Shown here: piece after piece, positions 45,423-59,483 of the stretch | How positions within the stretch are numbered: the stretch's first letter is position 1 | Layout: each line of letters begins with the position of its first letter | DNA from: Tetracentron sinense | Lineage: Eukaryota; Streptophyta; Magnoliopsida; Trochodendrales; Trochodendraceae | Direction of reading: 5' to 3' | Assembly: GCA_015143295.1 (NCBI GenBank) | Contig: CM026557.1 | Coordinates: 31,257,965 to 31,321,964 of the forward strand | DNA: 64,000 bases | The notes under the pieces: generated by a model | Told to the model about the DNA's origin: nothing | Databases searched by the model: none | The model's input: the letters and a program-made list of their open reading frames with translations, nothing else | Made by a program: the position numbers and the translations under genes

Positions 45423-48400
45423 ATAGTGACCTTGCATGGCCCAGACTAGGTGGGAGGCCATTTTAGGCCCTGTCTTGCTACCTGGGCCCATTCCAGACTT
45501 GCCCAAACCCTTAACTGGGTTTAACTCAACCCTGGTTAAATTCTAACCACGGCTAAACCCACTAACCTTTGGAAAAAATCCTAGAAAATTTTAAAAACAT
45601 CTAAAAATACAAAAGTACCAAAAAACATGACTTTAGACCGTACCAACCAAGGTTAGCAACCCTAACCACGGTTAACCTATCTCTTAACTCTTGTTAAGCA
45701 ACCCTTAAGCCTACCGGGCTTACTCTTAGCCTACCGGGCTTATTCTTAATCTACCGAACTAATCCCTAAGCCTACCGGGCTTGTGCTCAGCCTCCGGGCC
45801 CAAACTTGGCATCAGGGCCCAAACCATGCACTTGACCAAACCAGTCAACCAAACCCTAGCCTCCGAGCTAGACCCTTAGCCGCTCTGGTGCACATACACA
45901 CTCCCCTTAGCCTTGGCACTGGCTCATGTGCCAGAACTACGCTCGGTCTGATCTCACCCCATGTAAGTATGTAGGCAACCCAACCTAGGTTTGACCCTAG
46001 TTAGTTTTTCTTTCTTGGATTAGTATAACCTAAAGACTAAGGAATTTGAATGTTATTTGACATTAATTTGGCTTATACCTAGGGAGTAGGTAACTATTGC
46101 AAAATGGGGGGCTCAAGGTGCTTGACACCTTCCCTGGGGCTTAACCAAACCTCTTACTTAGAATTCTAATGCAGACTAAGACCTTATCCAAACCCTGTGA
46201 CTTATCCCTTCTGAATTAATAAGTGGCGACTCTAATCAATCCCAATGGGTACCGAAATCCGTGCTCACAACTTACAGGTATTATCTATTACAAGATTTGT
46301 TTACAGATACGTCCTTCCACCTCCAATATTGTTATAAGCTTACGAGACAATATCTTATACTGTTTGCAATCCCTAACTTATATTAAGAACTCTTTCTCTT
46401 TGATACTTTTAGTCAAACTTGGACTTTCAAAACTGTTTAAAATCCTTTAAAAGAAATAATAATAATTATTACTTTCTTTTATATATAAAATAACATTCTC
46501 GATAAAACCATTTCATCGATAAATACCAGCGCTGGTTTTCCAAGTCCGGTTTGACAAGTATCAACTCAATATAAATTACTCTAAGAGATGAGTGGTGGAT
46601 TCCTTGTTGAGCGCACACACACTTCTTCTAGCATAGCGTACATAACCCAATGAGCCCGTATTTAGTCCGGTGTATTGGACATTGATGATTGGCTACATCA
46701 AAACCATATAAGTAAATACTAGAGAAGATGTCGACCTCTTAGGTTAAGGACATTCTGTCAAATGGACGACCCTAAATATACAGACAACATATTTCTAAGG
46801 GTATTCACAAAGTGATCCTGTTACAATATAAATACTTCTTACTTATATCCACATCTTAGTCAAGAGACCCTTCTCTTAGTGATTGAGATTCATCACTCCA
46901 TCATATAGAACTAACCATGTGTAAGTTAGTAGGAATATATTGTCCAAATGTATCCTAAATAACTTAGAACAATTCTAGGTCTACAAGGAACTAGAAAACC
47001 ATATCTCCTTAGAATTGGTTCAAAATGAACTGGATGATTTTTCTTACAATGTTACCTAAGGGACAAAGTAGTCTCATCATATGAGATACTTTATAAAATA
47101 TTACCTAATGTAGAAGACAATGTGTGAATGTAAATATGCTTTTATTAATAAAGTAGATTAATACAATTCCGGAATGACTTTTGTGGGCATATATGTCTAA
47201 CACATAACACTAGGTACAAATATAACAATTAAAGCACAACCTAGGCTACGACACAAATGAAATAATCAGTCATGGAGGTCTTCCCTCTTTATCTAAATGG
47301 TTCTAAGATTTGAAGTGACCCTTTGGTCCCTAACCCTTTCACATGAGTTTGGAGCCATGACCTTTTGCTCAAATTCCTTCTTTCTAGGAAAATTCATAGA
47401 AGTCATTTGGTTCACCCTTGCCACGACCCAAAATCCAATCTAGAAGAATGTGAAACTTTGACACGTGACTTACTTATCTTACAATCATGTTTGAAGCATA
47501 TAAGGCATACAAAAATATGAACCTAAAAATTTATTTCCTCAATAACAAAATAGAATCATCAACTTCTATTAATCAAAATCAAAACTGCAATAACTATAAT
47601 CCGGATCGCACATCGTGATCTTAAACTCTTAAATTTAAATTTAAACAATCATCCATAATGATGAACTCTGATTAAAAATCCCTTTAACAATTAAAATAAA
47701 TGTTCTAACAACTGAAATTGATAATAGGGATATCGATCCAAATCCCTTTCTCCTCTGGATGATCACCTTTTGGTTCTTTAATATACTCTTCTTCTATCCA
47801 CGGTGTAGGTGCACATATATCAAATCCTGAACCTGTCGAAAATAACAGTTCAACTGAGTAATGAAAATACTTAACGAATATGAATTCCTAGCTAACAATA
47901 TTATAAATATCAATGAAACATACATCCTAGATTAACAGGTCATGCTTACATAAATCAGAGTGCGGAAACATATTTCTTTACAAATCTTACTTGTGCTTAC
48001 TTTTTTATCTTACTTTTGGGATTTTACTTTGAGCCAGTACGCTTGAGTAACTTTTACTTTGAGCCAGATATGATGTACCATTGAGGAACTTTAAACTTTG
48101 AGCAAGGTGCTGGCATCTTTGGACTATTCAGACTGAAAGCCAACTATGATATACCCTTAAATAACTTTTACTTTGAGTCAAGTATGATTTACCATTGAGA
48201 AATTTTAACTTTTGAGCCAGGTATGACATATCCTTGAGTAACTTACTTTGTTGGTATTCTTACTTATGAAAAAACTTGATCATACAATCATACTTATGTG
48301 ACATTTACTTGTTGGCATTGTGAGTTTTATTGTGCTTGCGCATACATCATTATCTTGAGTGAAGTGGGTGATCAAGTGATAAACTCTCAAATAAGTTATA

Positions 48401-49201
48401 CCAAAATTATTACTCAAGGATTATCGGAATTCCATCATGGCAGTTCACACTACAATAATAAAGATCTTAAGCAACCAAGACCATAATTCAAGGCTCGCCT
48501 ACCCGAACATATATCACACATGTAATAATCAGCATCGTGCATCATTCATGAATGTCATGGCATATATTATCAAAGTTGACAAAATTAAACATACATAATC
48601 GTGGTTCTTTGCACATCAAGTCATAATGGGTCATTCATCATACTTTGGGTTCAAGTACTTCATACATAAATGTAATAACCCTAAAATCCTTTTTTATACA
48701 AAAATCTGGAAATCACCCATTCGAACTTACAATCACAATATCAATCATACATACTAGAATCACAATAAAGCCTCCCTAATAATCATAATAAATCTTACAT
48801 ACAAGAGGGTCTTACGATGAAAACGTGCTTTTAACTAGTTCTTACTTTGAAACTTAGCCTTTTTCTCCTTATTATCATTGATGATTATAATAAAATTAAC
48901 ATGGGCGAGCATATTTACCTATCTTGACCGTTTCCCTATGATCACGCGCTCGCGAATAGCCTTTAATCTTGATCTTAAAGCCCTAGGTTTTCCTCTTTTT
49001 CTTTCTCTAAAACTCTTAGAATATTTTCCTTACCATGGAGCCACGACATAATAGATATTTATAGGGTTTGGAACCCTAAAACATTTTTTTTAAAAGTCAG
49101 AAATTTGCATTTTTTGAGAAATTTTGTACATCACCACCGCTCGGGTAGAGGAAATTGCCACTCGAGCAGTCAAAGACTTGAACCGGGTTAGGTTTCATGG
49201 A
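45423..49201 (+). repeat. Direct duplication, copy 2 (main part)
   Basis: It matches 27326-31203 throughout. Its first 40 bp lie at 31373-31412, on the other side of the CACTA insertion. It contains the second copies of the Tat LTR end, the copia-like LTR (46330-47202) and the LTR D sequence (from 47419). Confidence 0.88.
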
Positions 49202-49298
49202 CACAACTGCTCGGACGGATCCCTTGGGCGCTCTGTGCCCGATGACCCTATTTAAAAAAAAATTTGATACTTTTTTGTTAGCTTCATTTCCATGCAAT
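47419..49298 (-). mobile_element. Tekay-like LTR D, copy 2
   Basis: It equals 29357-31203 and extends about 100 bp further, through a cluster of CTCGGGC/GCTCGGACGG-type sites (49136-49245) upstream of the TATA box (about 49051-49062). It is cut by the copia LTR at 49299. The acidic block reads PWIEEEYI on the minus strand near 47800. Confidence 0.7.
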
Positions 49299-50748
49299 TG
49301 TTGCCCAAGGATTGGACCCTAGAGGGGGTGAATAGTGTCTTGGCAAATTTAAAATTCTTCCTAATCCCTTTTTATGGAATTTAAATTAATCTAATAACAA
49401 GAGAAGAAAATCTAGCAATTCTATAATCAAAGCAGCAATAAATAAAGAGAAGATAGAAAGAATACAAAGACAGCGATACGTTTTCAAGGTTTGGCACTCC
49501 CGCTCACGTCCCCGCCTCAAGCAACCCACTTGAGGATTCTCCATGATTCACTAATCAAACAATCTTCTTCTGGGTGAAGATCAAGCCTTTACAATCTTCT
49601 TACGATTGAAGATTAAACCTTGCTTGCAAGAGAACACCCTCTCTTGACTTACATGATCTTCTTCTGGGTGAAGATCAATCCTTTCACAAAGCTCCCCGCT
49701 TCAAGGACAAGAATCCACCAATTCTTGATTTTGAAAACAGAAATGTATTGGAGTGATTTACAATTAGAATATGCTCCTAAAACAAGCTACATGATCTCTC
49801 TAAAGCTCATTAAAAATCTCCCAAAGATCGGAGTTGAATAGCTTAAGATTGAGCTTTTGGGATTTCTAGGGTATACTCAATAGATTTGAAAATCTAAGCT
49901 TGTGATTGATCGATTGAATGATCTAAAATGATGGAGTAATAATAGGAGTACATAGTTAGTTCATAAATCATCCCATTTTATAGCCCAAGAAGTTTCATGG
50001 CTATTGGAGTAGTATTGATTGCAAAAAGAGCCGTTAAAAACTAGAGTTACAGTGCATTTAATGCATGTCCCGTGCAATCCGGTCGACTGGATTAGAAACA
50101 GTGACCAATCCGAATACAGGACATTGATCTAGTCGACTGGATTGGGAATCCGGTCAACTGAATTTCTGATTTTCATCAGAAACTCCGCTTTATCCAACCT
50201 ATAGGATTTGAGTGATTTGCTTGGTCAACTACCTTAACTTTATCATGATTTTAATCATTCCATATGATGTCCTAGGGCCTTAGAAAGATATGAAAATATG
50301 TTATAATGGTGCTATGGTCAATCTAGGCATTGAGCAATCAAACAACCAAACTTTGAGGACTTTTTACAAAAGTCCTAAACACTCTTAAACAAAAAAATAG
50401 AAATCATTAAACCTTCTTGAGAGTCTTTATTCTTCTTCAACTTTAATCTTTATCAATGTCTTGGAATAATCTTTAACATCTTCAACATGATCCAATGGCT
50501 TGCTTTAACTTGATGAGAATCTCCTTCATGGATGGTGTTATTTTAATGTTTTTGTCTTGAATGGTTTGCTAATGCTCTTGATAGACTGATTTTCACACAA
50601 ACTCAAGCGAGACATTAGTAACACAAAGATCATTACATTATTGTGTTATTGTCAAAATGACTAAGGAAACCTATGGTGGAAACCTATAGGCTAACAACAA
50701 TTAGATCATAAAAGGGCTAAAAACGAACAAAATATTTGGGTTTCTACA
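49299..50748 (-). mobile_element. Copia (SIRE-like) LTR
   Basis: It begins TGTTGCCCAAGG and ends GTTTCTACA. Minus-strand TATA (reverse TTTTATA) is at 49976-49982, with a GTCGAC palindrome cluster 100-190 bp upstream of it (50077-50165). Flanking 5-mers do not match (GCAAT, ACCCT), so it is not a simple solo LTR; it may be the 3' LTR of the adjoining element with pol deleted. Confidence 0.6.
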
Positions 50749-52703
50749 ACCCTGTTCTCTCCTGCATATCCTTTGTATTTAGGAGTATTTGGACCATGAC
50801 CATTCCTAGATAGGTGAGCAATCTTCATCACCTCTTCACTTAAACTCCTAGACCTCTCTGCAAAGATTTCAAATTGGCTTTAGAGGTTTCCTTGAAAATT
50901 TTCCTTTGGTTCATTGAACATTGGCGACGGTTTCTCCTCAAGGTAGGACATTTTGGTCTACTGTGGCCCTTCATCCCACATTGAAAACAAGTGGGAACAA
51001 AATAAGAGGAATGATTCATCTTGACATGATAATGGGTTCTCTCAATTGCAGGGGGTACTGGAACCCAATTAGTCTCAGAAGAAACTGAAGTTTGATATAA
51101 TGGAGGACAGACTGAGTTTCCATTAGCATTGAAGGCATTATGATCTCTAGGAGGATCTAGGACTTTGGCCTTGAGCTTCTCAACAACATGGTGGCCTCTC
51201 TGAGAGGGAATGCTAATTCCTTTCTTATTACCATAATTCTTTTCTTGACTATTTAGCTCATTAACAATCTCGGTTATACTAAGGAATTTATTTTCCTTTG
51301 AAGTTTGGTAAGTTTTTCAGATAGCTCAATTTTTTCTTCAATTCTTCTCTGAAGGTCACCTTTAAGATCTACCATTTTGATTAGGCTAACTTTGTCAGCT
51401 AGAACTTTGTGAAATTCTTTCTCAAGGAATGCAACTTTTTCATTGAGAAATTCTTTATCTGATTTTCTATCTTTGAAATCAGGATTTTCAAATACTCAGT
51501 CTCTTGAAAGAATTTATCTCTATCATTCTCAGTCAAATTAACCCTTTTGATCGTAGAGATATTAGTCCTCTTAAGTTTTAGACTCTCCTCATACAACTCT
51601 TAGAATACTGTATGGATGTCTTCAGAGTCATCTTGACTCTCTATTCCTTCATCATTAGAGTTCTCTGACTCTCTTGGATTTCTTCTGTATTAACAGATTT
51701 TAGACATCAGTGTCTTGATCTCTATTATACAAATATGAGGGAGATTATTCAATTCCTTTGGAGCTGGAAGTGAAGGCAATATGATTCCAATCTTCTTTCT
51801 CAGAAGGAGAATTATCCAGATTCTTGGATTCATAATCACTGTCACTCCATGTGGCATTCATTGCCTTACCCTTAGATTTCTGTTTGTTTGGGCATTCAGG
51901 TGACATATGACCATATCCATGACATTCATAGAATTAAATACTCTAGGAATATTTTTCAACACCTTTGGGATCTTTTTTTTTCTTCCTGGTGCTTAGGCCT
52001 AGATTTCTCAAAAGGATTTTGGCGTAACTTAGGATTAAAGCTTTTATTTGTTTCAAGAATTTATTAAATTTTTAACAAATAAAGCAACATCTTCCAACCC
52101 AAATTCAGATTCACGATCTGAATCAACCAATGATTCCTTAATTTTTTATACGGCCATATATTTAACTTTAGGTTTTTGAGAGGATTTAAGATTGAGTTCA
52201 AAAGTTTTAAGTGATCTAACTAACTCCTCAATCTTAAGAGCATCAATATTTTTGTTCTCCTCAATGGCCGTAACAAAATCATCAAAATTTTCAATATGGT
52301 CTTTCATCCTAAGGTTTTCAAACCTAGTAGTAATCATTTGGAGCTTAGAGATTTTCATAGTTGTTGTCCCCTCATTGATAATCTCTAAAATCTCCAAAGC
52401 CTCTTTCGATGTGCCATACTTAGAGATTCACCAAAATTCTTCGGGTGTGACAGTATTGAATATGAGATTAAGACCTTTGGTATTCCAACTAGTGGTCTCC
52501 ATCTCATCTTTACTCCATTCTTTGGAGTTTTTAACTACAGTCAGTTCCTCGACTGTTTTGATCGGGTTTTTTCAACCCATCTCAATGGTCATCCAAACTC
52601 GCTCATCCATCGATTTTAGAAAGGCTCTCATTCGAGCTTTCCAATATTCATAATTATTCCTATCAAATAAGGGAGGACGAGTGATGAAACTATCCTCTTT
52701 CAT
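50749..52703 (-). pseudogene. gag: Copia (SIRE-like) gag remnant
   Basis: From a start at 52703 (MKEDSFITRPPLFDRNNYEY) the minus strand gives a copia gag-type domain (WKARMRAFLKSMDERVW, LEILEIINEGTTTMKISKLQ). A damaged zinc knuckle follows (YECHGYGHMSPECP, first Cys lost, stop just before), then a coiled-coil-like stretch (EESLKLKRTNISTIKRV), and an intact second knuckle CFQCGMKGHSRPKC near 50960. Many stops and frameshifts are present. Protease, integrase and RT are absent. The gene would have made the particle protein. Confidence 0.8.
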
Positions 52704-52765
52704 GGATTACATATTTAGGGATATATGAACAAGATCGCACTAAAGTAGTTAACTTTATTAGTGAA

Positions 52766-52780
52766 CTCACTCTGATACCA
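52766..52780 (-). other. Primer binding site of the copia element
   Basis: TGGTATCAGAGTGAG on the minus strand is a tRNA-Met-type primer site with a small change, lying between gag and the LTR to its right. Confidence 0.8.
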
Positions 52781-53874
52781 ACTAAAATTACCCTTTATGT
52801 ACCTAGAGGGGGGATGAATAGGTTTTCCTAAGGTTTGTCTACCAATTTTAATTTTAACAATTAAAGTGCGAAAAAGATAAACAAATAAACAAACCACAAC
52901 ATCGAGATTTTTATGTGGAAATTCTTTCAGGAAAAACCACGGGACCTAGTCCAGCCAAGGAGATTTAACTAATAGCAAAAGCAACAACTGTACCCAATCA
53001 GACTCAACACAACGATCTTCAGTAACCAATCCTCAATGCCTCAATAAGCAATCACGCACTCGCAAACAACGTAATCAACCACAGTAGATTGTGCTTCTCT
53101 CAGAATTCCACAACCACGATCTCTTGATCGATCTCCGCCTACGACGATTCCAAATTACTCCGACCACAATATATCCACGATCCACTATAGGGACCGATCT
53201 CCTTTTTCAAAGGCTTTGGCACGTGCTAACCAAGTTTATCAACACACAGGAGTTTGAGGTGTTTAATTTAATTTAAACACAACCTAGAGTGATCTAATGA
53301 ATAGTGAGAATCAAAATGCAAATATAAGGCATTTTAATGAAACCTTGAAACTCTAGTCTATAACATGAGAAAGAGCTGAAAGGGATAAATCATCCACAAT
53401 GGGGAAATCCTAATAGAAGTTTAGAAGCCTCTCCTCTCAGTCTCAAAAGCCCTAATTCATAATAGGGAACAATATATTGTATAGGCAAACCAAAAGTGGG
53501 AAAATAGAAGTTGTTAAGACAAGAATTATGCACAGGTGGTTCGAACGACCAAGGGGGTCATTCAAACGCCCTTAAGGCAGCTTTTTGGAATTCTTCCTCA
53601 TACATTTTTTTCATGCTTGTTCGAACGACTCACATGTGGTTCGAACCACCAAGTTGGGTTTTTGCTCAAAAAAAATTATTTTAACCTTTTAAGCAAGTTT
53701 CTAACCTCCTAGGGTATATAGGACATTGTCTAACTCAATTCCTCTTAGGGTAGATGTCTTCTAAGTCACTTACCATTCCTAGGCACGTTTGAGGCGCTTG
53801 ATCAGCAACTTTGGCTTCTTCATCACATGGATTTTAGCGCTTGATCATTCTTGGATTGGGACAATCTTGACAAT
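52781..53874 (-). mobile_element. 5' LTR of the copia element
   Basis: It adjoins the primer site. On the minus strand it would start TGTCAAGATTGTCCC (53874). A cluster of GGTTCGAAC/GTTCGAACGAC sites lies at 53537-53645, upstream of a weak TATA (TATACAAT, about 53474-53484). The block CCTAGAGGGGGGATGAATAGG resembles one in the LTR at 49299, but the two LTRs differ strongly. The outer boundary is tentative. Confidence 0.5.
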
Positions 53875-55841
53875 GTTTTGACTTACGAAATTAGCCAATC
53901 TAAAATAGGACTTTACATTGAAGTTCAAATGAAACGCAAATTTTGACTTCTGGGTTTTCAAAAGTTACTTCTTGCATATGCAAACAAAACTTTATTTTCC
54001 CTTCTGAATGAGTTTGGTAGACTTCTTTATGAGTTACATCCTGTAAAGTAACTCCTGAAGAAGTTTTTTTTTTCTTCTCTAAGAATTCTATCCAAACGAG
54101 GCCTTAAATGGAGTGAGACCGACAAGATCCTAATTATTTCAAGCAGTCTATAAAATACAAGACTCCGAAGTAAAAAAAAAAAGATCAGAAGAAGATAACA
54201 GATACATTGATCATTAACACAACACAATAGAAGAGGAGTACACAAACCAAGTATGCAACGACTCAAAACTCTTTAAATAAGAGAATTTTCCTAAGAGAAA
54301 AATCACTCATAGCCAATAAAGCGAGAAGCACGAAAGTAAGTAGAAAGTAATCACAATCTCTCAAAGGAGATCAAGCAAAAGCCAAATCCCGATCTTTGTT
54401 AGAGAGAAGACTTATACATGCATCCAAAACTTTTGAAGAGTGAGAAACATGTTGTCTGACCCTTGTCTTCAACATCTCTTCTTCATCAAAAATTCTAATT
54501 GTTAATTAGAGGAACCATTGAGAATTGTACCATTTTTATTCAAAATTATCAAAAATTACAATTTACTTCTCCTCTTTCGTGATCAGTTTTGCATCGCGAA
54601 ATTTGCTTTTGATACATCTCTCTCACTTACTCTTGATTATGATTACTCAAACATTTATCTTGGCCTAGGGAATGAATGCAAGCAAGGACATACTTTTCAC
54701 TTTGCATGTCACTTGATCCTTTTGCAAGTCCATAGGGACTCGCCGAGTTTCCAGAAGGGATGTAGCCCACAAATTATATTGGGAATGCCAATATTGAGTC
54801 TCTTTTCTGGACATGGATTGCCAATTCAGTGTAATGGCATTGTCACATTGGAAAAGAGAGTTCTAATCATTGTCACGGTTACATACTTGGTCAAGGGATT
54901 CCTTTTAAGCTAGAGAAAAATCTTTTGTTTTATTAACAAATTATTTAAAATATAGACTTGGAAAACTAGCTAAGGAAATTCGCGCAGATTATTACTCATC
55001 ATCAGTATCTTAGGTTCAGCAACACCAACAATATTTACCTTCCAATAAAAGAAAAAAACACCAACAATATTCTGTCCTTCCATTTTATTAAAAGCAATAG
55101 TTTCAGTTGAAATGTGTGTAATTAAATCTGTCTTACTATTTTCATCCATGTTATTTTATATTTTTTTTTGCTTTTCCCTCACAATTTATTAGCAAAGATT
55201 AATACTAATCTCTAAAATAATTATAATTTAGAGAGAGACTTATTCTCAGTTATCGTTTAGGGAGAGACCTTTTTTTTAGGGTGCAAGGCATCGTTGATCT
55301 ACCGTTAGGTTAGTAAGGGCTACAGAAGACAGGTTAGCCCTAGCTAATTGAAAAGGAATCAATGTTCCATCTCTACTTTAAGTTAGTCATGTGTAGTATT
55401 ATTGACACTTTGACACCTTCCCCTCCTTTTTCACTTTGATTACTTCTCCAACTGAAGTCTAAAGCCGGTCTTATATATTACAAAAACCGAAAAGGAAAAA
55501 AGAAAAGAAAGCTTAAAAAAAGATGAAAATGAGATTCAGAGAATAAAGAAATAAAGAAAAGAAAACTGCACATGGGTAATGAAGCTTCTTCCTTAATCTT
55601 ATACCAAAAGACACCGTTACTTGCATTTCAAGTCTAGGAAATACCTGGTAGCTCAAGCTACAGCTCCCACTCAACCCTCTCAAAAAGAGAGGGAGGTCGT
55701 GCTACCAGGGTGTGAGTGTGCATGTGATAGTGTGTGTTATGTTTACAAACTATCAAAAAACAATCTAGGAAATACCTTTATTAACAAAAACAAAATGAAA
55801 AAAAAGAAATTTTAGTTGTTATAATAAATACCATTTGGACT

Positions 55842-55880
<39 letters not shown>

Positions 55881-57799
55881 GAAGTAACTATTTCTATTTC
55901 TAAAAAAGATTTTGTCAGCCGCACTCTACCCTATTGCACTCTCCCCTATTCGGAGCAAATAAGGCAAATAAGGCAAGGGTTTTTGGGTGGGACCCAAGGG
56001 CGGACCAAGCGGGGGTGAGGGGAGCTATAACCCCCTAAAATTTTTGAGAAAAATAGAATTACGCATATATATTATATTATTTAATTTAAGAGGGCATAGG
56101 CATGGGGCATGAGGCAAGGGGGCAGCTGGTTATTATTATTTTTTTTTAAAGGATAAAATTTAATTTAAGAGGGTATAGTCATGGGCAAGGGGGAAGTTGC
56201 CCCTAACTTTAAAAAAATTACAAACTGACATGAACTTGGGCCTCAAAAAAATTAATTCGGGTCTATGCCCTGAACCCCCACGGCCCCTGGACCAATAATA
56301 TTTTGTACCCACTAATCTTTCTTCACAAATCATAAAATCTTATTACTATTATCAAGCAACTATTGCTTCCCCCTGCCTACAAGAAAATCCCAGCTCCTCC
56401 CCTAGTGGAACCCATAGGGACTTGAGTCAAATCCCTATCTTCCTGTCCCGAAAAGGAGAGAGTGCATAAGAGGGAAAGTGTAGACAGCACTGGAGGTAAG
56501 AAGAAACTGTCCAATATAACTATAAAAAAAAACACTATTGTAAAGTAACTGTGGTATCAAACAAATTCAGAGAAAATCTCATATGCTATTTGGAAGTGAA
56601 GATATCAAATCCATTTCCCTTATAATATTACAACCTAAAGGTCCCTTAATCATGACTTTGAAATTGCATTATGTATTTAACTCAAGGGTAATTGACTTTA
56701 TTCGCACCCTAAAAGTTATGAAACGTTGATTTTATATGTATTAAAATGTTTTTGTTTCTTTCACTATCTATTAATAATACTGAAGAAGTCCTCTATCTAC
56801 TTTGTAAGGAAGATACCTTACAAAGTACACTAAAACAAATACTCACAAAAGCACACTCTCACAACAACAGCACACAACAGTCGTAAAGTTATTCACAACT
56901 CACAAATTACAGAATTTCAAATTGCAAGATGCTCAAGGAAGAAGAGAAGCCTATGTCTGTATGCGTGAAAAAAAAATTGAAAAAACAAAACAGAAGAGAA
57001 GCCTCAATTTTATAGGCAAAAGACAGACTTTAACTATAACTATTAAGTACTCCACAGACTTGATGACAATTCAATTTTATCGAAACTAGATGTATGATAG
57101 AAGGAAATCGTTTTTAACTATTTGAGTTTTTGTCTTCAACAATGAACAATCAACAAAAGAGGTTTTAGCTTATACTATTCACAACCTTTTGCGGTTCGTA
57201 CATTTTGAATTTTGTCTTTAACTACTTATCTTTAAACTGTTCACATTGATTACCTTTGGGCTGAGCCTGATGTGTGTTCTGAAAAAGCAAGAGTCGATTG
57301 GATAGAGTTTGCAAAACCTAAAATTATTGACCTGGCGAGCTAGCACAAGTATTGAACCCATGAAGATTGGCCTCATGATTGACCCGTCTCAAAGATAGAA
57401 GAAATCCCGAAGCAGTCGTCGCCACTACCATCAGTACGATGGATGGATTTATCTTCAGAAGAAAGCAGAGAGGACTCAGGGAATAAGGTTTCTTTAAACA
57501 TATTGAGGAGATCTTTTCAGAGATATTAGGGAATTGGAGTTGAATTTCCCTTTTAACTTCTTATTTTAACTCGAGAAAGTTCTTTCCTGGTAACATAACC
57601 AGATGAAGAGCTTGTTCTAGATCACCAAAATAAGGTGTAAGTCTATGGACACTCTCAAATATACTCCCAAATCCTGACTCTGAGTGGTTGGCCATATACA
57701 GTTATGATTAGGGAGTATACCTATAGACTGACTCAATAAAAAAGATGGCATATCCTCAATAAGAAGGTTAACATTCCCCATATATATATATATACATAT
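53875..57799. other. Unassigned AT-rich DNA
   Basis: No gene recognised. Visible: an AT microsatellite (55847-55876), a TTTAATTTAAGAGGG repeat (about 56078 and 56160) in a stretch with GGGCGGACC and CCCCTAAAATTTTT that looks like decayed transposon, and a hairpin at 56798-56827. Confidence 0.4.
56798..56827. other. Perfect 12-bp hairpin
   Basis: TACTTTGTAAGG, a 6-base loop AAGATA, then CCTTACAAAGTA. AT-rich flanks. Possibly a small transposon end or a chance structure. Confidence 0.6.
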
Positions 57800-59483
57800 A
57801 TATACTAATATTATATGCTGGTTGGTTCCACGTGGCATATCTCATTGGCCTTTATTTTGTATTCTGGTTCATGCCACATATCTTCTAATTGATCCAATAA
57901 GAAGACACCGCATCACTCTTTTAATTATTGTTTTTCCTACCTAATTAATTGATGAGTTAAATGCTCACCTTCACCCACTCACATTCTATTTTTTAATTAC
58001 AATTAATTAAATTGTAACATTAAATATTTATTTTTCTTCTAATTCTACTCTTTAATTGCAACTAATTAAGTTGTAACATTTAAATTATTAAAAATATGAA
58101 GCTTAAGGGTCTCTTCTTTCTTCCCCCCATATTCTTATTTGATAATTGCATTTATTAAATTGTAACATCTACCACCCTCAAATTTTCTAACTGTTAAGTC
58201 TACTTTCTCTCTAATCCCCTATAAATAGTAGACAAATCCACAAGACACTTTTCATTCTCAAACATGTAAGGATTTGACATGCTGTGTATTTTAGTTAGTA
58301 TGGTTCACCAAAGAGGTTTTTTCTAAACATCAGAGAATCTAGAGTGAAAATCTTAAGAGGTTTGTTTTCACGACAACTATTGGGAAGTTCTTGAGTTTGG
58401 GTGCATTATGGCATGAGTGCATTTTCAGGTACTATATTTTGGATAATTCGATGCTATTGGAAGTTGTCTGGTTTTATTCTGGCATTACTTATCTTTATAC
58501 TTATGGGTCTCTACATGAAGCTTTGGTTGGGTATTAGTACATTTTAGGTACTATTTTGGGTCTTCTATTTTGCTCTTGCAGTAGCGATTTGAAATAACAT
58601 AGATTATTCTCATTGAAATTGATGAGATTCACGTTTACATTGATATTAAGAGTAATAAAATGAAATTCAAATTATTCTTGATATTCATTAGTTTTAAAGT
58701 GTCAAGTGGTTTTCTCTAAAGTCTTTTATCTCTCAATTAATTGTAAAAAGAAAATAACAATAATAAATGAAGGAAATAGATCTTTCCTAAAATAATGGCC
58801 CACCCTTAATCTCTCCTTATATATATATATATATATATAAATTATATTAATTTACTTAAGTTATAATTAATTATGTTAACTCTCTAATTAGTAAATACCT
58901 TATAAGAAATTGAGTTTTTTGACATGGTATCTCTATTTGATTTTAATTTTGTATTTTGTTACATTATGCAAACTAGTGGTAGTGTTAAAGTGAGTCCCAC
59001 TAGAAAAAAATTAATTAGATATTGTTTCGGGTTGAAGAATAGGAAGAGATTAATATTTTCTCTTCTATGTAAATTTTTCTTTCTAATAACTAATTATTTA
59101 AATAGAATTATTTAAAGAACTTATTTATTTACAAGAAATATCATAATCTCTAAAACTTTTAAATATTTTTGACAGATTAATTTTTTTAAAAGAAATGATA
59201 TAAATTTTTTTTTTATAATGATGCAAACTTACTTTTTTGAAGTTATATAATAATAAGATAAAAAGTTATATATAACAATAAAATTATGAATTTTAAAATG
59301 AGTACATTAGCTATTTTTAATAGGATACATATAAAAAATCTCACAAGATGTTAAAACTATCATCATTTTTCTTCTATTTTATTTTTATTATTTTCTTACT
59401 GTGCATGTTAAATTTTCTCATCCTATTTTTCATTTATTAATTTTCTTTCAACACCCCGTGCATTTGCACGGAGTTTTTGCTAG
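57800..59483 (+). mobile_element. Non-autonomous Helitron-like element
   Basis: The 3' end is typical: hairpin CCGTGCA-TT-TGCACGG (59456-59471), eight bases, then CTAG (59480-59483) followed by T. The 5' end is less sure; I place it near 57800, where AT-repeat meets CTAATATTATATGCTGGTTGG. The interior is AT-rich and has no helicase gene. Confidence 0.55.

Noticed and set aside
46215-46240. AAGTGGCGACTCTAATC as a primer site of a Tat 5' LTR
   Set aside because: It looks like Tat primer sites, but both duplicate copies keep TGTAAG/CTTACA end symmetry beyond it, so I left it inside the LTR; this remains a real alternative boundary.
54518-54913. A 131-codon open frame
   Set aside because: No recognisable domain, low-complexity hydrophobic content and no splice or promoter context.
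55921-56300. A conserved gene in the G-rich stretch
   Set aside because: No sustained frame; it looks like decayed transposon.
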